Source: Litomosoides sigmodontis (Eukaryota > Nematoda > Chromadorea > Rhabditida > Onchocercidae). From it: a DNA stretch of 64,000 bases. Both the position numbers and the translations under genes were made by a program. Where the stretch lies: NCBI GenBank assembly GCA_963070105.1, contig OY718807.1:5367001-5431000 (forward strand), given 5' to 3'. The notes beneath the pieces were generated by a model, which saw only the letters and a list, made by a program, of their open reading frames with translations, did no database searches and was not told the DNA's origin. Below are positions 26,935-51,967 of the stretch, in pieces (positions within the stretch are counted from its first letter, which is position 1; each line of letters starts with the position of its first letter).

Positions 26935-29900
26935 GTTAAGATTGGTGGAAACCGTTTATTTCATGTGACATGTAATGCGTCAACTAGTTCTATTGTCTCT
27001 AGTGGCACTAACGTTTGTTCAAACCAGAATTCGTTATCAAAGGTTTGATTTTCCGTTTTATTCCAGTTAAAATTTTTGATGAAATTTTTTGATTAGATAA
27101 TTAAACAATATATGATGGAATGGATAAGAAAAAGAGTGAATTTTGTTTGGGAGTTATGTTCTTGAAACCTTATTTCACTTTATTTTTGTAGTAGTTCCCC
27201 GCAACTGTGATGCATATTTCTGAGTACTCGAAACTTTGTTGTATTCGGAGGAATGGAGAGCTCGTTCATTTGTAAGATCATCGTAAAATAAATCAAACTC
27301 GTGAAAGTTGAAATCCAAATGGTATATAACACTGCTGGGCAAATGTGGTGTATGCTTGCAGTGATGACATGGAGATTATCGAATCCCAATTTTTTTTACA
27401 GAAAAAAATAATTCAAAATAAACAAAAGATTTTTTTTATATTTTTCTGCAGTATCCGAGGACAAATGCTGAAAAATTAGCTTACTGCGGCTGTATAAATG
27501 ATGCGCTGCATGGCGTTAGTATTGAGGAGTTCTGCGAGCGCATGAAAATATTTGGTAGTATGAAACACTTGAGTGCATTGCGGATCTTGAAGGATGTTCG
27601 TTATCTAAAAACAGGTCGCGCAGTTTTGAGGCAGTAAGTTCTTTTTTATCGTTTTGTCTCGTACGAAATGAATTTATCTTCAAATTCTTTTACTCAATTT
27701 GAGCAGTTTGTGATCCCTTTATGAAACAAGTTAAACGCGCATAAATGCGTGTTGTGTGTTCTGATGCCAATCTTATCAGAAAGCTTTTGTTACTCTATTT
27801 TGCTTTCACCTTTAATTAAATTTTTGGCTTTCTCCCAAAATAAATTTTGATAACTTTAAGCCTATGTTCTTCCTCATCCTCATTACCACCATACGTAGTG
27901 CTTGAAATGGTTGAAATGCTTGTTTGCATTCATATGGAAGATTCCACTGAAAAAAGCGACAAAGAAATTTGGCAAGAGCTGTTGGTGCTGACGAATAAAA
28001 TGCCATATTTCTTGAAACCGACTGTTTCGTTGCTTCTGAAATCATGCTGTCCCATGAATATTGTTCCAAATTTGCCATCAAACTTGATGTTACGCCCTGC
28101 AGTTATCACTGCTTTGTTAGGTAATATCTTTAGTCTACAGTTTTCCCAAAACTAGTTTATTTTCAACTGTTTCTATTTTATGTCCTTATTAACTGATTGA
28201 TCATTTTTATAGCTAATTATATCCGCTTTGGAAAATTGAACCTTTTCCAAACACTGCTTGCAAAAGAGACAAATTATGATTTATTTAAAAACGACCAATT
28301 ATTACGGGTTCTCGCTTTGCATACTAATTCTCATCCAGCTATATCATCTACATATTTGCAATATCTTTCACGGCGGAGTATTACTCTTTTGGCTGAGAAT
28401 ATGTGGCATTTCAATTCTATCATCCGGTGAGTTCGAACCAAACCGTTCTCTACAAAGGGTTTTTTTGGCATTCTTACAGCGTCATAACTGTTTAATAATT
28501 CATTGGTTGTTATCAAATTGTACAGTTAGGCGCGTATATCGCTCAGTGAAGCGTGTAATGTCGTAGTATTTTGATTTATGGGATAGTTTCCAACAATTTT
28601 CATCTAGCTTATATCAGAATGTGAATTTTTGCTTTTTGAAACTTCATGGATTGTTTTTACTCTTTTATTTGGCAGCGGGTCAAAATATTGGGATATTGGC
28701 AGTCCAACTATATCGGATGCCGGAGATTGCTGCATTTGTGGAGGAAAGTTTAAAAAAAATGAGGATTTGTCCGAAGCAGAATTCAACTTACTTAGAAGCG
28801 AAATAATGTAAGAGTAATTGAGATATATGAAATTTTCTGTTTCATTTCGAATTAAAATTCCTTGTGTTGAACCTGTATTGTTGGCCATATGAAATGCGTT
28901 GCAATTTAATTCAAATTAATGTTTTAAGGAGTTTTTTTGTTAATCAGACTAGTGAACAACAATATTAGAGTAGCAATTTTTTTGCATGAAAAATTTTTGT
29001 GTTGAAATAAATTTTTTGTAGAAAATATTTATCGGATGATATGCAAGTATTCTTCAGCGCTACAGATCAAGAGATTTCTGATTTAAAGAAGCATATAAAA
29101 CGAGAAATTAATTCTCCTAAAGTTTGCTTTTATTTTATGCTTAAAATTATTGTCTCTTTTAAAAATTTTAAATATTCACTTTACTGGTCATTTGAGTTTT
29201 TTGTTCTTCGTCATGGAATCCTTCACATTCGCGTTCTTGCGCATGTCGCTGTTTGGAAAAGCAAATGTGAGAATGGAAACACTGCTGAGCAAATAAATTA
29301 AAAATTCGGTAGAAGTTGGTTCGGAGAAGTGAGTGAACTGCGCTTGTCGTGTAAGGGAAATACCCTAATACACTAAAGGTTGAAATAATTTTTTCCGTAA
29401 TAGTAAATTTTTCAGGATCGACAGTCTTTGGTTGTTGACGCGCTCAATGTTTTATATACAGGTATAAGTAATGTGAAATCAAGATGTGGAATTGACGAAG
29501 TGTTACAGAAATCGTTAAACATATTTGCTAATGTATTGCTTATTGTCCGAAAAGGTAGTGACACAAACCGTGTATGGAGTAAACATGATAAATTCAGCAA
29601 CTCTCGCTTGTCAGCATTTTTCTGCCACAGAATGTATGATTTTTCTCTTTTTTTAAAGGCAAATCAAGCTGAATAGTCATTCTTATTTTCTGTAGGAGGC
29701 TTTCTTTTTCAACTTCATATAAACCATATGATGGAATTCCACTTTTAGAAAACACTTCAGTCGTGTTTCTGTGGCGCAGTTCTAATGTATTTTTTATTTT
29801 TATTCGGTCACTTGGTACAGTTGATGTCAGGTACCGGCAGCAATGAATTTTCTTCTTTGAAGTTCATATCAGTAGTGTTAAGAAATTCTCATCAGCACTT

Positions 29901-30374
29901 TGTTCCAGGAGTAACGATGATTTGTTTGTGTTATTAGCAGTTATGGAACTTGGAATAAATGCTTACTTTTTGACGAACGATTCCTTTTTAAATCATCGCA
30001 ACATGTTAACTCCATCAGGCCAATCGCTATTTGACAGATGGGTAGAAAAAAGAGCTGTGCGCGTGGATAATAAAGATATAATTGTAAGCTTGCAGTTATT
30101 TGAAAATATTCAGATGTTTTTTTTACTGAATGGTGCCTACATTTAGTCTGTGGTATCTCATTGAATGAGCTCGATTGAAGAGATTCGTAATATAAAAGTG
30201 GAATTTACATCTTTCTGCATTTTTAAATTTGGATTCACTTCTTTCCAGATGCCTTCGAAATTTGCTGCATACGTACATGAAGCAGAGAATAGTTATCATA
30301 TTCCCATTAAAACAGTTAACAGATCGGTTGCCTCATATTCTTATCTCTGCGTTCGAAAAAAATATGTCCAATAG
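26935..30374 (+). CDS. PRORP: Mitochondrial ribonuclease P catalytic subunit (PRORP / MRPP3)
   Basis: Protein-only RNase P nuclease that cuts the 5' leader from mitochondrial tRNA precursors, in animals together with TRMT10C and SDR5C1. Exons seen: 26935-27042, 27452-27632, about 27868-28122 (VLEMVEMLVC), 28213-28428, about 28673-28807 (zinc-site CCICGGKF), 29023-29120, 29418-29630, 29910-30084 and 30249-30374, ending at TAG. The helical N-terminal half corresponds to the PPR domain. The NYN-type nuclease has VVDALNVLYT (first metal Asp), SNDDLFVLLAVMELG (Asp pair) and LTNDSFLNHRNML (fourth Asp), so the active site looks intact. The C-terminus (SYHIPIKT, SYLCVRKKY) pairs with the central domain through zinc. 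The first exon with ATG and mitochondrial targeting signal is not identified. Overall it is a divergent, rather short family member. Confidence 0.82.
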
Positions 30375-30999
30375 CATATTGTATTGTTTGTGCAAGCCAT
30401 CACTTGTAATCAGGATGAACTGTAAAGAGTTCCATTGTTAGTTTTAATTTTATACCACTGGTCAATGCTGATCAGTTAAGCGATGGGACATATAGCTGTC
30501 CTTTCATATTTCTCTGAGAATATGTCGATTGAATTTCAGGAATTGAATAAAGATTGCTTTTGTTGTTTATGAATTGTGTGACTCATTATCATAATATGAC
30601 GTCGTTTAACAAAATTATTGGTTGCTTTATGTTTTGTAGATAAAGTTTATTTGATGTATCATGCATTGTTCCGTTTCCAAGTATTATCTTGTTTCAATAT
30701 CATATTTATATCACGCATCATAAACAGTGAGTTACTTTAATAGATTATGAGGTTATGAAAGCTACAGTTCAGTTCGTACTATTTTAAAATACTATTGCAG
30801 GACAGAATTACGAAACATTTAGTTGATTCCGGTTTTTTTTATGTGAGCGTCTTTTGTTCTAACGGTTATCTCTTTCTAAGATTTTTTCGTGATTTCACCT
30901 TACACATAGTTTTTATGCATAGGTGACGGCTCTTTCTTTTCAGAAATATTACAGAGAAGTATGGAAATTTACGAGAGCGGAAAATAGAACAAAAATCCG
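30375..30999. other. PRORP to VPS45 spacer
   Basis: The short same-strand gap probably contains the PRORP 3' UTR. A TTTCTTTTCAG ending near 30943 is a candidate trans-splice acceptor for the next gene. I see no coding exon. Confidence 0.4.
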
Positions 31000-33900
31000 A
31001 TGAATGTTGTCGCGGCTGCCCAGCAGTACATATCGGAGATGATCAGGCTGGCTGGTCCAGGCATGAAAGTGATGTTGATGGATAAATGCACGGTAAACAT
31101 GTGCAGTTTTAATCATATCTTTTAAATCGGTTCGAAAATAATATGGAATACGAAAACAGCGGCATACTTTTAAGTTGTAAAGGTCTTGTATAGTTCTTTT
31201 TATAAAGAGCTAGACGTCGTAGCTGGTGTAGCAGTAAATTTCATGTAAAGGGTAGTTTTACTAGAAGTTGAAACAAAAAATTATTTAAATTGTGAAGTAA
31301 ATGGGAATTCATTTGTCTGTCGAGTTTGTTGGCCGAAAATAGTGGCTCTCATACGGAAAGGTGTACTCCACGCTTACATCGCGAAAGAGTTGTAAAATAG
31401 AAATCTGAGGCCTAGAGACGTACTGAAATGTGAGGGATGAAAAATATGAGTGAATTGCACGGATTACTTGGAAAGTTAATTCATTTGATTGGATTTACAA
31501 TTCGAAACAATTGTATGTGGAATGTTTAGACCAGCGCTGTATCCTGTGTTTATGCACAAAGCGATATGATGCAGAAAGAAGTATATTTATTCGAACGTAT
31601 CGATTCCATTGCTTTAAGGTATACCACCTTAGATGTCATGTCGTTTTTTCTCACTAGGAATTTCTCATAATGTACAGTTGAAATCCTTAGCCAAAAAAAT
31701 TATAGAGATCCAATCAAGCATCTCAAATGTATTGCATTTTTACGACCTACGGCCGAAAATATTCGTTTATTAGCTGAAGAGTTGCGGTCTCCAAAGTATG
31801 GCCAATATTATATATGTAAGTTTACCACGTAGTAGTATTTTCGCTCTATAAATCGAACGGTTATGATATAACGGGTTAAATAGCTTTTGTCGACACTTTA
31901 ACGTGTAATCAATCTGATTAATGCGTATTCCAGATTTTTGTAATATCATCAGCAAAACTGACGTAAAATCACTGGCTGAGGCGGATGATCAGGAAGCCGT
32001 ATGACATTTTATAAATTTTGTGCGCATTAATATTAGGAGAGGTTTCAACGGTGTATTCTAGATTTACTGATATATTTTTTCTTAACGTGATATTTTTTAT
32101 TGCGACAGTAAGGTTGAAACATGTAGTTTTCGGAGTTATTAAGTAATTTTTTTGCAATTGTAGATTTTTTACTCTTTCTTCTCTTGTGCTATACACTATC
32201 CACGAAGCCTGGCGTTTTTAGGTCCGTGAAATGCACGAATTTTTTATGGATGGCGTTCCCTTGTGTCCTCATCTCCTGTCATTAAATATTCTCCACAGCT
32301 ATAACTCATCTTTCTCAGTTTTGACACCAGTTTTTACGCGATCTCTAAATTCAATCATTGCAACTCTACTTGCATTGAAGAAAAAACCACAAATACGGTA
32401 TAACGTAGTTTTTTTTTTCTACGTTTTCTTGCAGGATATTTTACTGTGTAAAAGAGCTGGGCAAATTATATCATACAACAAATTGCATGAATGAGGAAAG
32501 GGATTTTGTGTTTAGAAAGTGGAAGATGAAATGTTGTAAACAAGTATGACCTTTATTTTGATGTTTTATATGTGCTGCTTAAGATATCAAAAGTCAAACA
32601 AAGATACTAAAATGTTGGCGGAAGAAGTTGCCAAGGTAATCGCTCGTGAAGAAAGTTTATTTGAAAATGCCAAATCAGATACAGTTTTGTTAATAATTGA
32701 TCGAAGTGAAGACCCAGTAACTCCTCTGTTGAACCAATGGACTTATGAAGCTATGGTAGTTCATTTCATTTTTTCTTCGTCTGGAACTCATGTTAAAATT
32801 TTCTTCGGCATTTTTATGCGTTACGAAGACTTTTTGCATTTTGTGGCTTCATTTTCAGGTCCATGAACTTGTAGGTATCAACAATCATCGCGTTGATATA
32901 AATACGGTTTCGAATACCGGTGCTTTAATACTTTCTCCTCTTCATGATCCGTTTTATTCAGAGGTACGGAGACCCATGTGACAGATTAAATTTTTACTCT
33001 AAAACTTGTGAGCATTGCCTATTTTGTAGAAATGTGTCAATGTAGAGATCATCAATTACGTAAATGAAGCTTGGCCGTTTATAGTTGCAAAATATACAAG
33101 CTTACGTATAATTTGGAAGAGTTCAATTCATAGGCACATAACTTATTGAACCACGTTTACAGAGCTGTATTAGATACATGAATCAATTTGCATTTAGTAA
33201 CCGTTAAAAAGTAATGTGGTAATTTATTTTAGAAGTTTATGACATTGTACACGACTTACAACTGTTCCGTTTTTTCAGAATATGTATGCTAATTTTGGTG
33301 AAATTGGCCAGAATATCAAGGAACTGATAACAGAATTTCAACGAAAATCACAAACTAATCAAAAGCTTGAATCGATTGCTGATATGAAAAACTTCGTTGA
33401 ACAGTATCCGCAGTTTAAAAAGATTTCCGGTAAATGGGGTGTACAGTAATGTAACAGATTACTGACTTTTTTTTCTCGGTTTTGTTTTTATTTTTTAAAG
33501 AGAAGTTCTTTGAGGGGATAACATAGACACAAATATATTTTTAGAAGTGTCATGCTCAAGAAAAATGAAAGATCTATAACTTAAGTAGATTCAACTGCTG
33601 GTCCAGATTAATGGATTAAAAATGTTATGTTGAAAAATATTGGAATAAGGTAATTTTCAGGTACAGTTAGCAAACACTTAACAGTACTTGGTGAGTTATC
33701 AAAATTAGTAGCTAACAGGAATTTGCTTGAAATTTCTGAAGCAGAACAGCAGCTCGCAAGTGGTGGTGAGCATTCACATTGTTTGGCTACTGTCCGACGT
33801 CTTTTGCAGCATGAACAAACTACGGATCTTGTAACTTTTCCTTTCCAAAAAAATTGGTTTGTTTGTTGGTTATGTTGAAATGCGTCGTAAGCGAGCACTT

Positions 33901-35105
33901 CGTTAAAAGTTTAGGGTTAAATAGAATTATATGGATTTGCTTTACATTTAATATTTTTAATACGTATATGTCGTAAAGGAAGGATGCAGGAGTATAATGT
34001 ATAATGGAAAAATGACATCAGTGGGAAACGTTAGGAAATTTTGAGAATGTTTGTGTATATTTTTACATCCTTCAATGTACTTGGATACTGTGATTCAGGA
34101 TGCAACGAGATTAGTGATGTTATATGCTCTGCGATTCGAAAATCATGCTAATAGCGACATCCATGGATTAGTGCAATTGCTAAGACGGAAAGGTGTGAGC
34201 AGTCAAAATATTAAGGTATATACATTCGTGAGAATAGCTTCTTCCTCCACTCCTGAACTCCTTTTGCTTTTATCTCAAAATCACTGAATGATGATTTCCG
34301 GGAAAAATAGTTTCAGAGGAAAATACAAAATGGAATTTTCGTTTTTTATTGAGTGACATATAGATACACATATGCAGGTAATAAGAGCCGTTCTCGATTT
34401 CGGTGGTTCAGTTCGTCGACAAAATGATCTCTTTGGTGGCACAGCAATAGCAATGACGAAACGTTTCATCAAAGGATTGAAAGGAGTTGAAAATATTTAC
34501 ACGCAACACGAACCGTATATTACGGAATTAATTGATTCATTATCCAAGGGTCGTCTGTCCGATACAGCATATCCACATATACTGCCTCCGCTACCGTTGG
34601 TTCTTTACGTCCAGTATTTCTGAATTAGTTAATTAAATGTTGTGCCCAACAATTTTGATATCTCAGCTTCTGTGTTCAAAATTTGCGAAAATTGTACATT
34701 CACTCCAGATTTTTAAAATTGTTGAAGTGTGAATAGTTCGCTCTTTCCACATCATCTAATCCTTTATTGAACTAATTACTCTGATGTCTTAACTCATTCA
34801 GGAATAAAACATCGGTGAATATCCAACTGGGAAGATCATGAAGCTTTTTAATTTTTCACAAATTTAAAACGTATTTGAAGTCTACGACTAAAGAATTTGA
34901 AGACAGTAGCAAAAAGTGTCACGAACGAAGTACATTTTGGAAATTCTACAGGAATCGTATAGATAACATCATTTTATTCATTATTGGTGGTACTACGTAT
35001 GAGGAATCACGAGCTGTACACATGGGAAATCAACGTGGACGAACTTCACCTGGTGCTTCAAACGCTATTCTTCTTTCTACAGCAATGCTTAATTCCACTA
35101 GGTAA
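31000..35105 (+). CDS. vps-45: VPS45, Sec1/Munc18-family vesicle fusion regulator
   Basis: An SM protein that binds syntaxin-type SNAREs (Tlg2/STX16) and controls fusion at the trans-Golgi and early endosomes. The protein starts [15 protein letters not shown] (human begins MNVVFAVKQYISKMI). Exons follow at 31000-31090, about 31530-31617 ([12 protein letters not shown]), 31690-31815 ([20 protein letters not shown]), 31934-32000, 32222-32398, 32586-32756 ([10 protein letters not shown]), 32860-32961, 33280-33430 ([20 protein letters not shown]), 33660-33858, 34077-34215 ([16 protein letters not shown]), 34378-34600 ([15 protein letters not shown]) and about 34950-35105 ([14 protein letters not shown]). 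Nearly the whole family sequence is covered. The last exon reads ...AMLNSTR then stop, just where other VPS45 proteins continue with FLEEV. AG|GTAATA at 35101-35107 could be a donor to a further small exon, which I could not find. Confidence 0.93.
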
Positions 35106-35614
35106 TATCTTCATAAACTTCAGCGATAGAGCACTGTTTATCTTTCTTTGTCCACCTCTTTATTATCATTATTATTGTGGGAAATTGAAATTAAGGCATG
35201 ATATGCTGTTCACACTTGACGTTTCATGCTAGAAAATTGTTTGCTTCATACATCCTATCTTAGGACCCCTCACGTTATGACCATTATACTGTTTGTATTA
35301 TTCCTTTGAATCTTCTGATTACTTAATTTTTTTGAAAGTGCCTATTTTCAAGTATCCACATGGTGTTTTAGCTTTATTGAAGAACTTCTCGTGGCTACAA
35401 CAATCGGATGAAGCCCTGATATGGTGTAATAAAATCTGTTATTACTTGCTGGTTGTACGCTTCGATATGCAACAGATAAAGAAAACTTGTTTCAGTCCTT
35501 GTATTTATTGCGAATTATGATAAAGGTTATGGTTTATCGACTATCTGCAGCTTAAAATCTGAAACAAGTGAGCCATGCGGGATGAATTACATGTAGCAAG
35601 TGGTCATCAAGTCT

Positions 35615-35650
35615 TTCAAAGTTACAATGAAGTTCAAAGTTACAATGAAG
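35615..35650. repeat. Two perfect tandem copies of an 18-nt unit
   Basis: The unit TTCAAAGTTACAATGAAG occurs at 35615-35632 and again at 35633-35650, with no mismatch. It lies in noncoding sequence. Confidence 0.9.
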
Positions 35651-37682
35651 TAGTTATGAGCAGAGCTTGAAATCTGCGGCAAATGAAATGTAGATGGGAC
35701 GAAGGAATCATCATAATCTAGTCAGAGTGACATAAATATGTCATCAGAATTTACCGATATTGGAGCATGAAGGTGTCATTTGCACTGTGTGTGGTGTTCC
35801 TTCGATGCGAATTTTGGGACTTAGGGGGTGAGGAAGTGCGATGGAGTAATGATTTAACAGACCAGTTTGCAATTGAGATTGTTGTAAGTACAAGGTAGCG
35901 ATGTATGTTTACACAAGCACTGTTGCGCTGTTAAAGTCCTACAGAAAAGGAAATTTTGACACTCCAAAGTATTCAGGTGTTCGTTTGATGCTCTAAAGCA
36001 ATCAGTTTGTTTATCTACTCCTCTTTATCCATCTTTGGAATAATTTCTATGAAAGAGAAATAATTGCCTCCTTACTGTGAGAATTAAGGACCAATAATCT
36101 AATATAATGTTTTGGTGTTAGTCTACAAATTACGCGGGGATGGCTTATTGCTTGGGAGTATGGAGGTCCTCTTTAGAGTTTATGCCATGAAGTATCGTAG
36201 GGAGACTTTTACTTTAAAAAAAGATGAAATATTTCTGTGGTAAGTGTGAATGTGTTGATTAAGAAGTGGTGCTAATGAAACTACTTTGTATTTAGACGTA
36301 CGGCTCCAGCTTAAGGTGAATGTGTCTTGCAGCATTTTAGCAATGTATAAATGGTTTTAGACAGAGCGTTTGTACTGGTATTTCGTCAAGTCAGAAGTAT
36401 TGTAAACTAGCCAACAATATCATAGCTTATTCATCTATTCGGTTAAACCCGTACTACAGTTCGTCTGGAAGGAATTACATAAATTGAGTGAACCTGTATG
36501 AAGTGATACATCGCCTGTATGTCGCAGACTTATGTTCTGTATAAATCATTAGAGTTCACAGGGTTCCACAGATTGTTTTCTATGTTAATGCATTTGCAAG
36601 AAAAAATTAAATACTGCTACAAAAAAGATCTGCGATACCGATCGCGAAGCTATTCATTTAGAAACTGTTTTGTTTTCAGTGTGCATTTAACGATTGTCAT
36701 TTTTTGTGACTTGCTATTGTCGATCCCTTTAACCTGTACAGTTCCAGGCTTCGGTAACGAGAATTAAATCCTGCAGAAAGGAGAGAATAATCAAATAATC
36801 ATCGATAAGGAATAGATATATATTGGACTCAGTTGAACTGACTTATAAGGTTAACTCCACTTTACATTATGAAAGTAATGTGAGGAAAGGTTGGTGTTAT
36901 TTGTAAAATAGTAAATAGATGTGGTCAAAAAAAAGCATTTAGATGTGTGGTATTCTCGACCGCTTCATGTTGATCCTTCTTCATGCATTGAATGAAGTGG
37001 ATTTCGTGAAATGCGTATAACTGGGTATTAATGGCAGATTTTTCTTATGTGCCTAAACTGTGGACTGTGAGCTTCTTCGTTACTATATCCATCATGCGCT
37101 GACGCTACTAGTGGATCACCCAGCATTGGTGGTGAGCAATTCTGGGGTGTTAAAGAGTATTTTGAGTTGGGATAAATCGTAGGCAGTAGTAAGCGACTGA
37201 TGACGCTTGGTGATAAGCGACAGTCCATTTATAACTGTATCTTGGGTGTTGATAGGTCACAAACCGGTAATAGTGAGATCATCGGTTTCTGTGTACGAAG
37301 CTATTGTAGTGACGAAATGGTCATTTCATAAATGTGGTGCTTGTGCATCTACGCATGTCTTTTAGATGGAAGGTTTTTCCGGGTATTCCAGGATATTTAG
37401 GCCACAGGTTGTGAATTTTTTTCAGCTGAAAGGTGTTGATAGACAGGTTGGCAAGAGTAAGGAGGAAGAAGCGAAAGCTTGGATGAGATGTTAGTAATGT
37501 CGTTATTCGATTTACCTCCATTCACTGTTGCGGAGCACTGCTTTTTCCGAGGCTACATGACGTATTCCTTACGCGTGCATCTCCAAACCCGACGATCAGT
37601 TGGAAACAGCCCTAACGCGATGCTGTGAATTGTTGTGCCGGTGGTTTCATTTGGTATCGAATGGCAGGCTGACTGGATGATT

Positions 37683-37735
37683 TGTGTGTGTGTGTGTGTG
37701 TATGTATGTGAGCGTGAGTGTGAGTGTGAGTGTGT
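37683..37735. repeat. TG and GAGTGT simple repeats
   Basis: About ten TG units are followed by TATG and then several GAGTGT/GAGCGT units. On the opposite strand this reads as Thr-His runs, which are not genes. Confidence 0.9.
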
Positions 37736-37929
37736 GTTGATGTATCTGGCATAAGGGAAAGGAAAGGGCAGCATGGAGAGGGAGCGGGAGAGGGAGAGTG
37801 GTAGGAAGTGTACGGCATGTCGCATAGTTAAGGGAAGGAAGAGTGTGCGACGCAGCTTGAAGACGCGATGGTTTTGCCCTGACGTCTTGTTGTATGTGAT
37901 GTGACGATGATCGCTTTTCCTCTCCTATA

Positions 37930-37948
37930 TGGATGGATGGATGGATGG

Positions 37949-37982
<34 letters not shown>

Positions 37983-37996
37983 CGGATGGATGGATG
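37930..37996. repeat. GGAT tetranucleotide repeat
   Basis: About 16 GGAT units interrupted by one GGAC and one ATCGGAT variant. The reverse strand gives a Ser-Ile-His-Pro pattern of no coding significance. Confidence 0.92.
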
Positions 37997-38246
37997 TTCT
38001 GAACATTTCTCCTTCATTCCTACAAGGGAAGTAGGTTAGGCGATGGCGATGGGAGGTGCGAGAGGGAGTGGAAAGGTCGAGTATGATATGGCAGCTGGTG
38101 TCCACGGCCGAGGGAGAACGAAGCGGTTGAAAGGTCGAACAGGCAGCAACGCAGCAGTGGCTGATGTCCACGTAACGGGAAGAGCGGTGCACCGCACTGG
38201 CTGCTTAGTGGCCGATATTTCTCATCAATTTAGAGCTGCACCGGCT

Positions 38247-38255
38247 GGTGTGTGA

Positions 38256-38353
<98 letters not shown>

Positions 38354-38368
38354 GTGTGTGTATGTGTG
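38247..38368. repeat. Long GT microsatellite
   Basis: About 120 nt of GT with a few interruptions (GAATGTG near the start, GCG and TATG near the end). It gives Cys-Val open frames on + and Thr-His frames on -, which I discard. Confidence 0.95.
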
Positions 38369-40065
38369 GAAGGAGAGAGGAGTCGAGAGCATCTGTTCGT
38401 CGTACATGCTGCAGCAGCAGCAGCACGCTGGGTTCATCATTGCGCCCACTCCTTCTTCCACCCCGTTCCCCGCTTCTGTCAGATCCATTCCCCGTTCTCA
38501 GAGCGCCATCTCTGAATCGATTCCTCCCAATTCATTTACCCCGCATGTTGGAGTGGCTGCTGCATGTGTTTTGCATATCCGCTTATCTGCGTTGGTTACT
38601 TTGCTATTTTTCCGCTTCTGCTCACCCCCTCTCCCCACCCTTGTATTTCAATTTCGCCGTGGACATTTGTCTCACTTCTCCTCATTAAATGGGAACAGTG
38701 AGAGGTAATTCAAGTCTTAGTCAGCAGTCGAACCTGAAATCCGTTTGTTCTCCGGAATACTGCAAATCTCCGGAATACTTGTTATTCTCTTCATTCCTTT
38801 TTAGCATGTTAACTGAAGGAATTTAGAATGACTGCTACTTATGTCCAACTAATCTTATTGAGTGAAACGTTGCAAAATTGAATTTGCACTAGTCCTGTCA
38901 TGAGCGACAAATTTTGTGAAAACTTTAAGATATACTTTGAAGTTTGATGCTTTAAACATAAAAATGACTACTTTTTGTAGGTCTCATTTTCATTAGTACA
39001 TTTAACGCTATATTTTTTTTTTGTTCATTTCTGAAGTGGTGAAACGAATGATCTAACATTGGGGCAGTTGGTAGCAGCCTCTGCGTGATGAGTTTAGTTT
39101 GCATTTGTTTGACAGAAGAGACTATTGTATTGTACTAATTCGTTTTGCAAATTAAACTAGATGCAGTGGATGATAGATCAGTTCTTCATTTGATGTTTCC
39201 TACGACCAAGCGAACTCGGTTTTATCTTTGTGGTTATTAACAAATTCTACTGATTTTAACTGAAAAGTGAGGCGCTGCATTCCATACATAAGGGTTTTTG
39301 TGCTAAATCCAGTCAATTATAGAGTCTAGAAAAAAATAGCGAATGACTTACATTTTGTCCTGCATGAACTATTGCTTATGGACTTGCGATTGCGGTTTGT
39401 TGCGCAGTCAGAAAAGTATTAGTTCCATACGATTTTCTTGCAGATTGGAGAAAGCTATTATCCGGTGGTGGCGCTTTCTATTTGATTCCTGTTTTATATT
39501 TGGTCCTTGAAGTTATTTGGTATTAGTACATCAACACTCATTAAATCTACACGTACTCTGCGTGCGTCATCCTTGGTTTTTTTCTTCGAAGTGAGTTCAA
39601 TAGATTTACAAGAATTTTTAAAGAAGTACAGCGTATAGCATCAGTTTTGTAGCAGAGCGTGATAGAAGTGAAAAAGTATTGTTATCGCTATGAATTTCTT
39701 TTACATACGCATTGCGTAGATTTTAAAAGTGTCATGAAATTTGGTGGAGATCATTAATCATTTTTAAAAATACTTTTAAGCTAGCCAACTGCACTGCAAT
39801 CAGACTTCTAATTCGAAAATTTTCGACACAATACAGACTTACTAGAATCTGCAATATGCTAAATCGTTTCAGATCTTGACCTATACAACTCGTACATCTC
39901 AAGTTTTTCGTTTGATGTACTTCTCAGGGTAGTCTGTTTTTTGAGTACATTCATGACTTAACTTGTACAGCTATTACAGGTTATCAAGTTTTCCGCAGTC
40001 ACGATTCTTCCCTTTACGCATTCCGTTGTTTTTGATTGTATCTTGTTACATTTATATAATTCTGG

Positions 40066-51967
<11,902 letters not shown>

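Larger units (their letters stand above)
35106..40065. other. Five-kilobase intergenic region upstream of the PRRC2-family gene
   Basis: No gene recognised. The left part is ordinary AT-rich sequence. The part 37550-38690 is clearly richer in G and C and packed with simple repeats (TG, GAGTGT, GGAT, GT), which gives long but meaningless open frames. Since the PRRC2 start codon is at 40066 and its exon is also GC-rich, this may be promoter or 5' UTR territory, but I cannot place a promoter. Confidence 0.5.

Noticed and set aside
37553..38192. Minus-strand open frame of 181 codons and overlapping frames
   Set aside because: Composed of GGAT and TG repeats (Ser-Ile-His-Pro, Thr-His) and GC-rich flanks; no domain, no splice context.
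38225..38708. Long open frames with Cys-Val or Thr-His runs on both strands
   Set aside because: They are translations of the GT microsatellite and disappear outside it.
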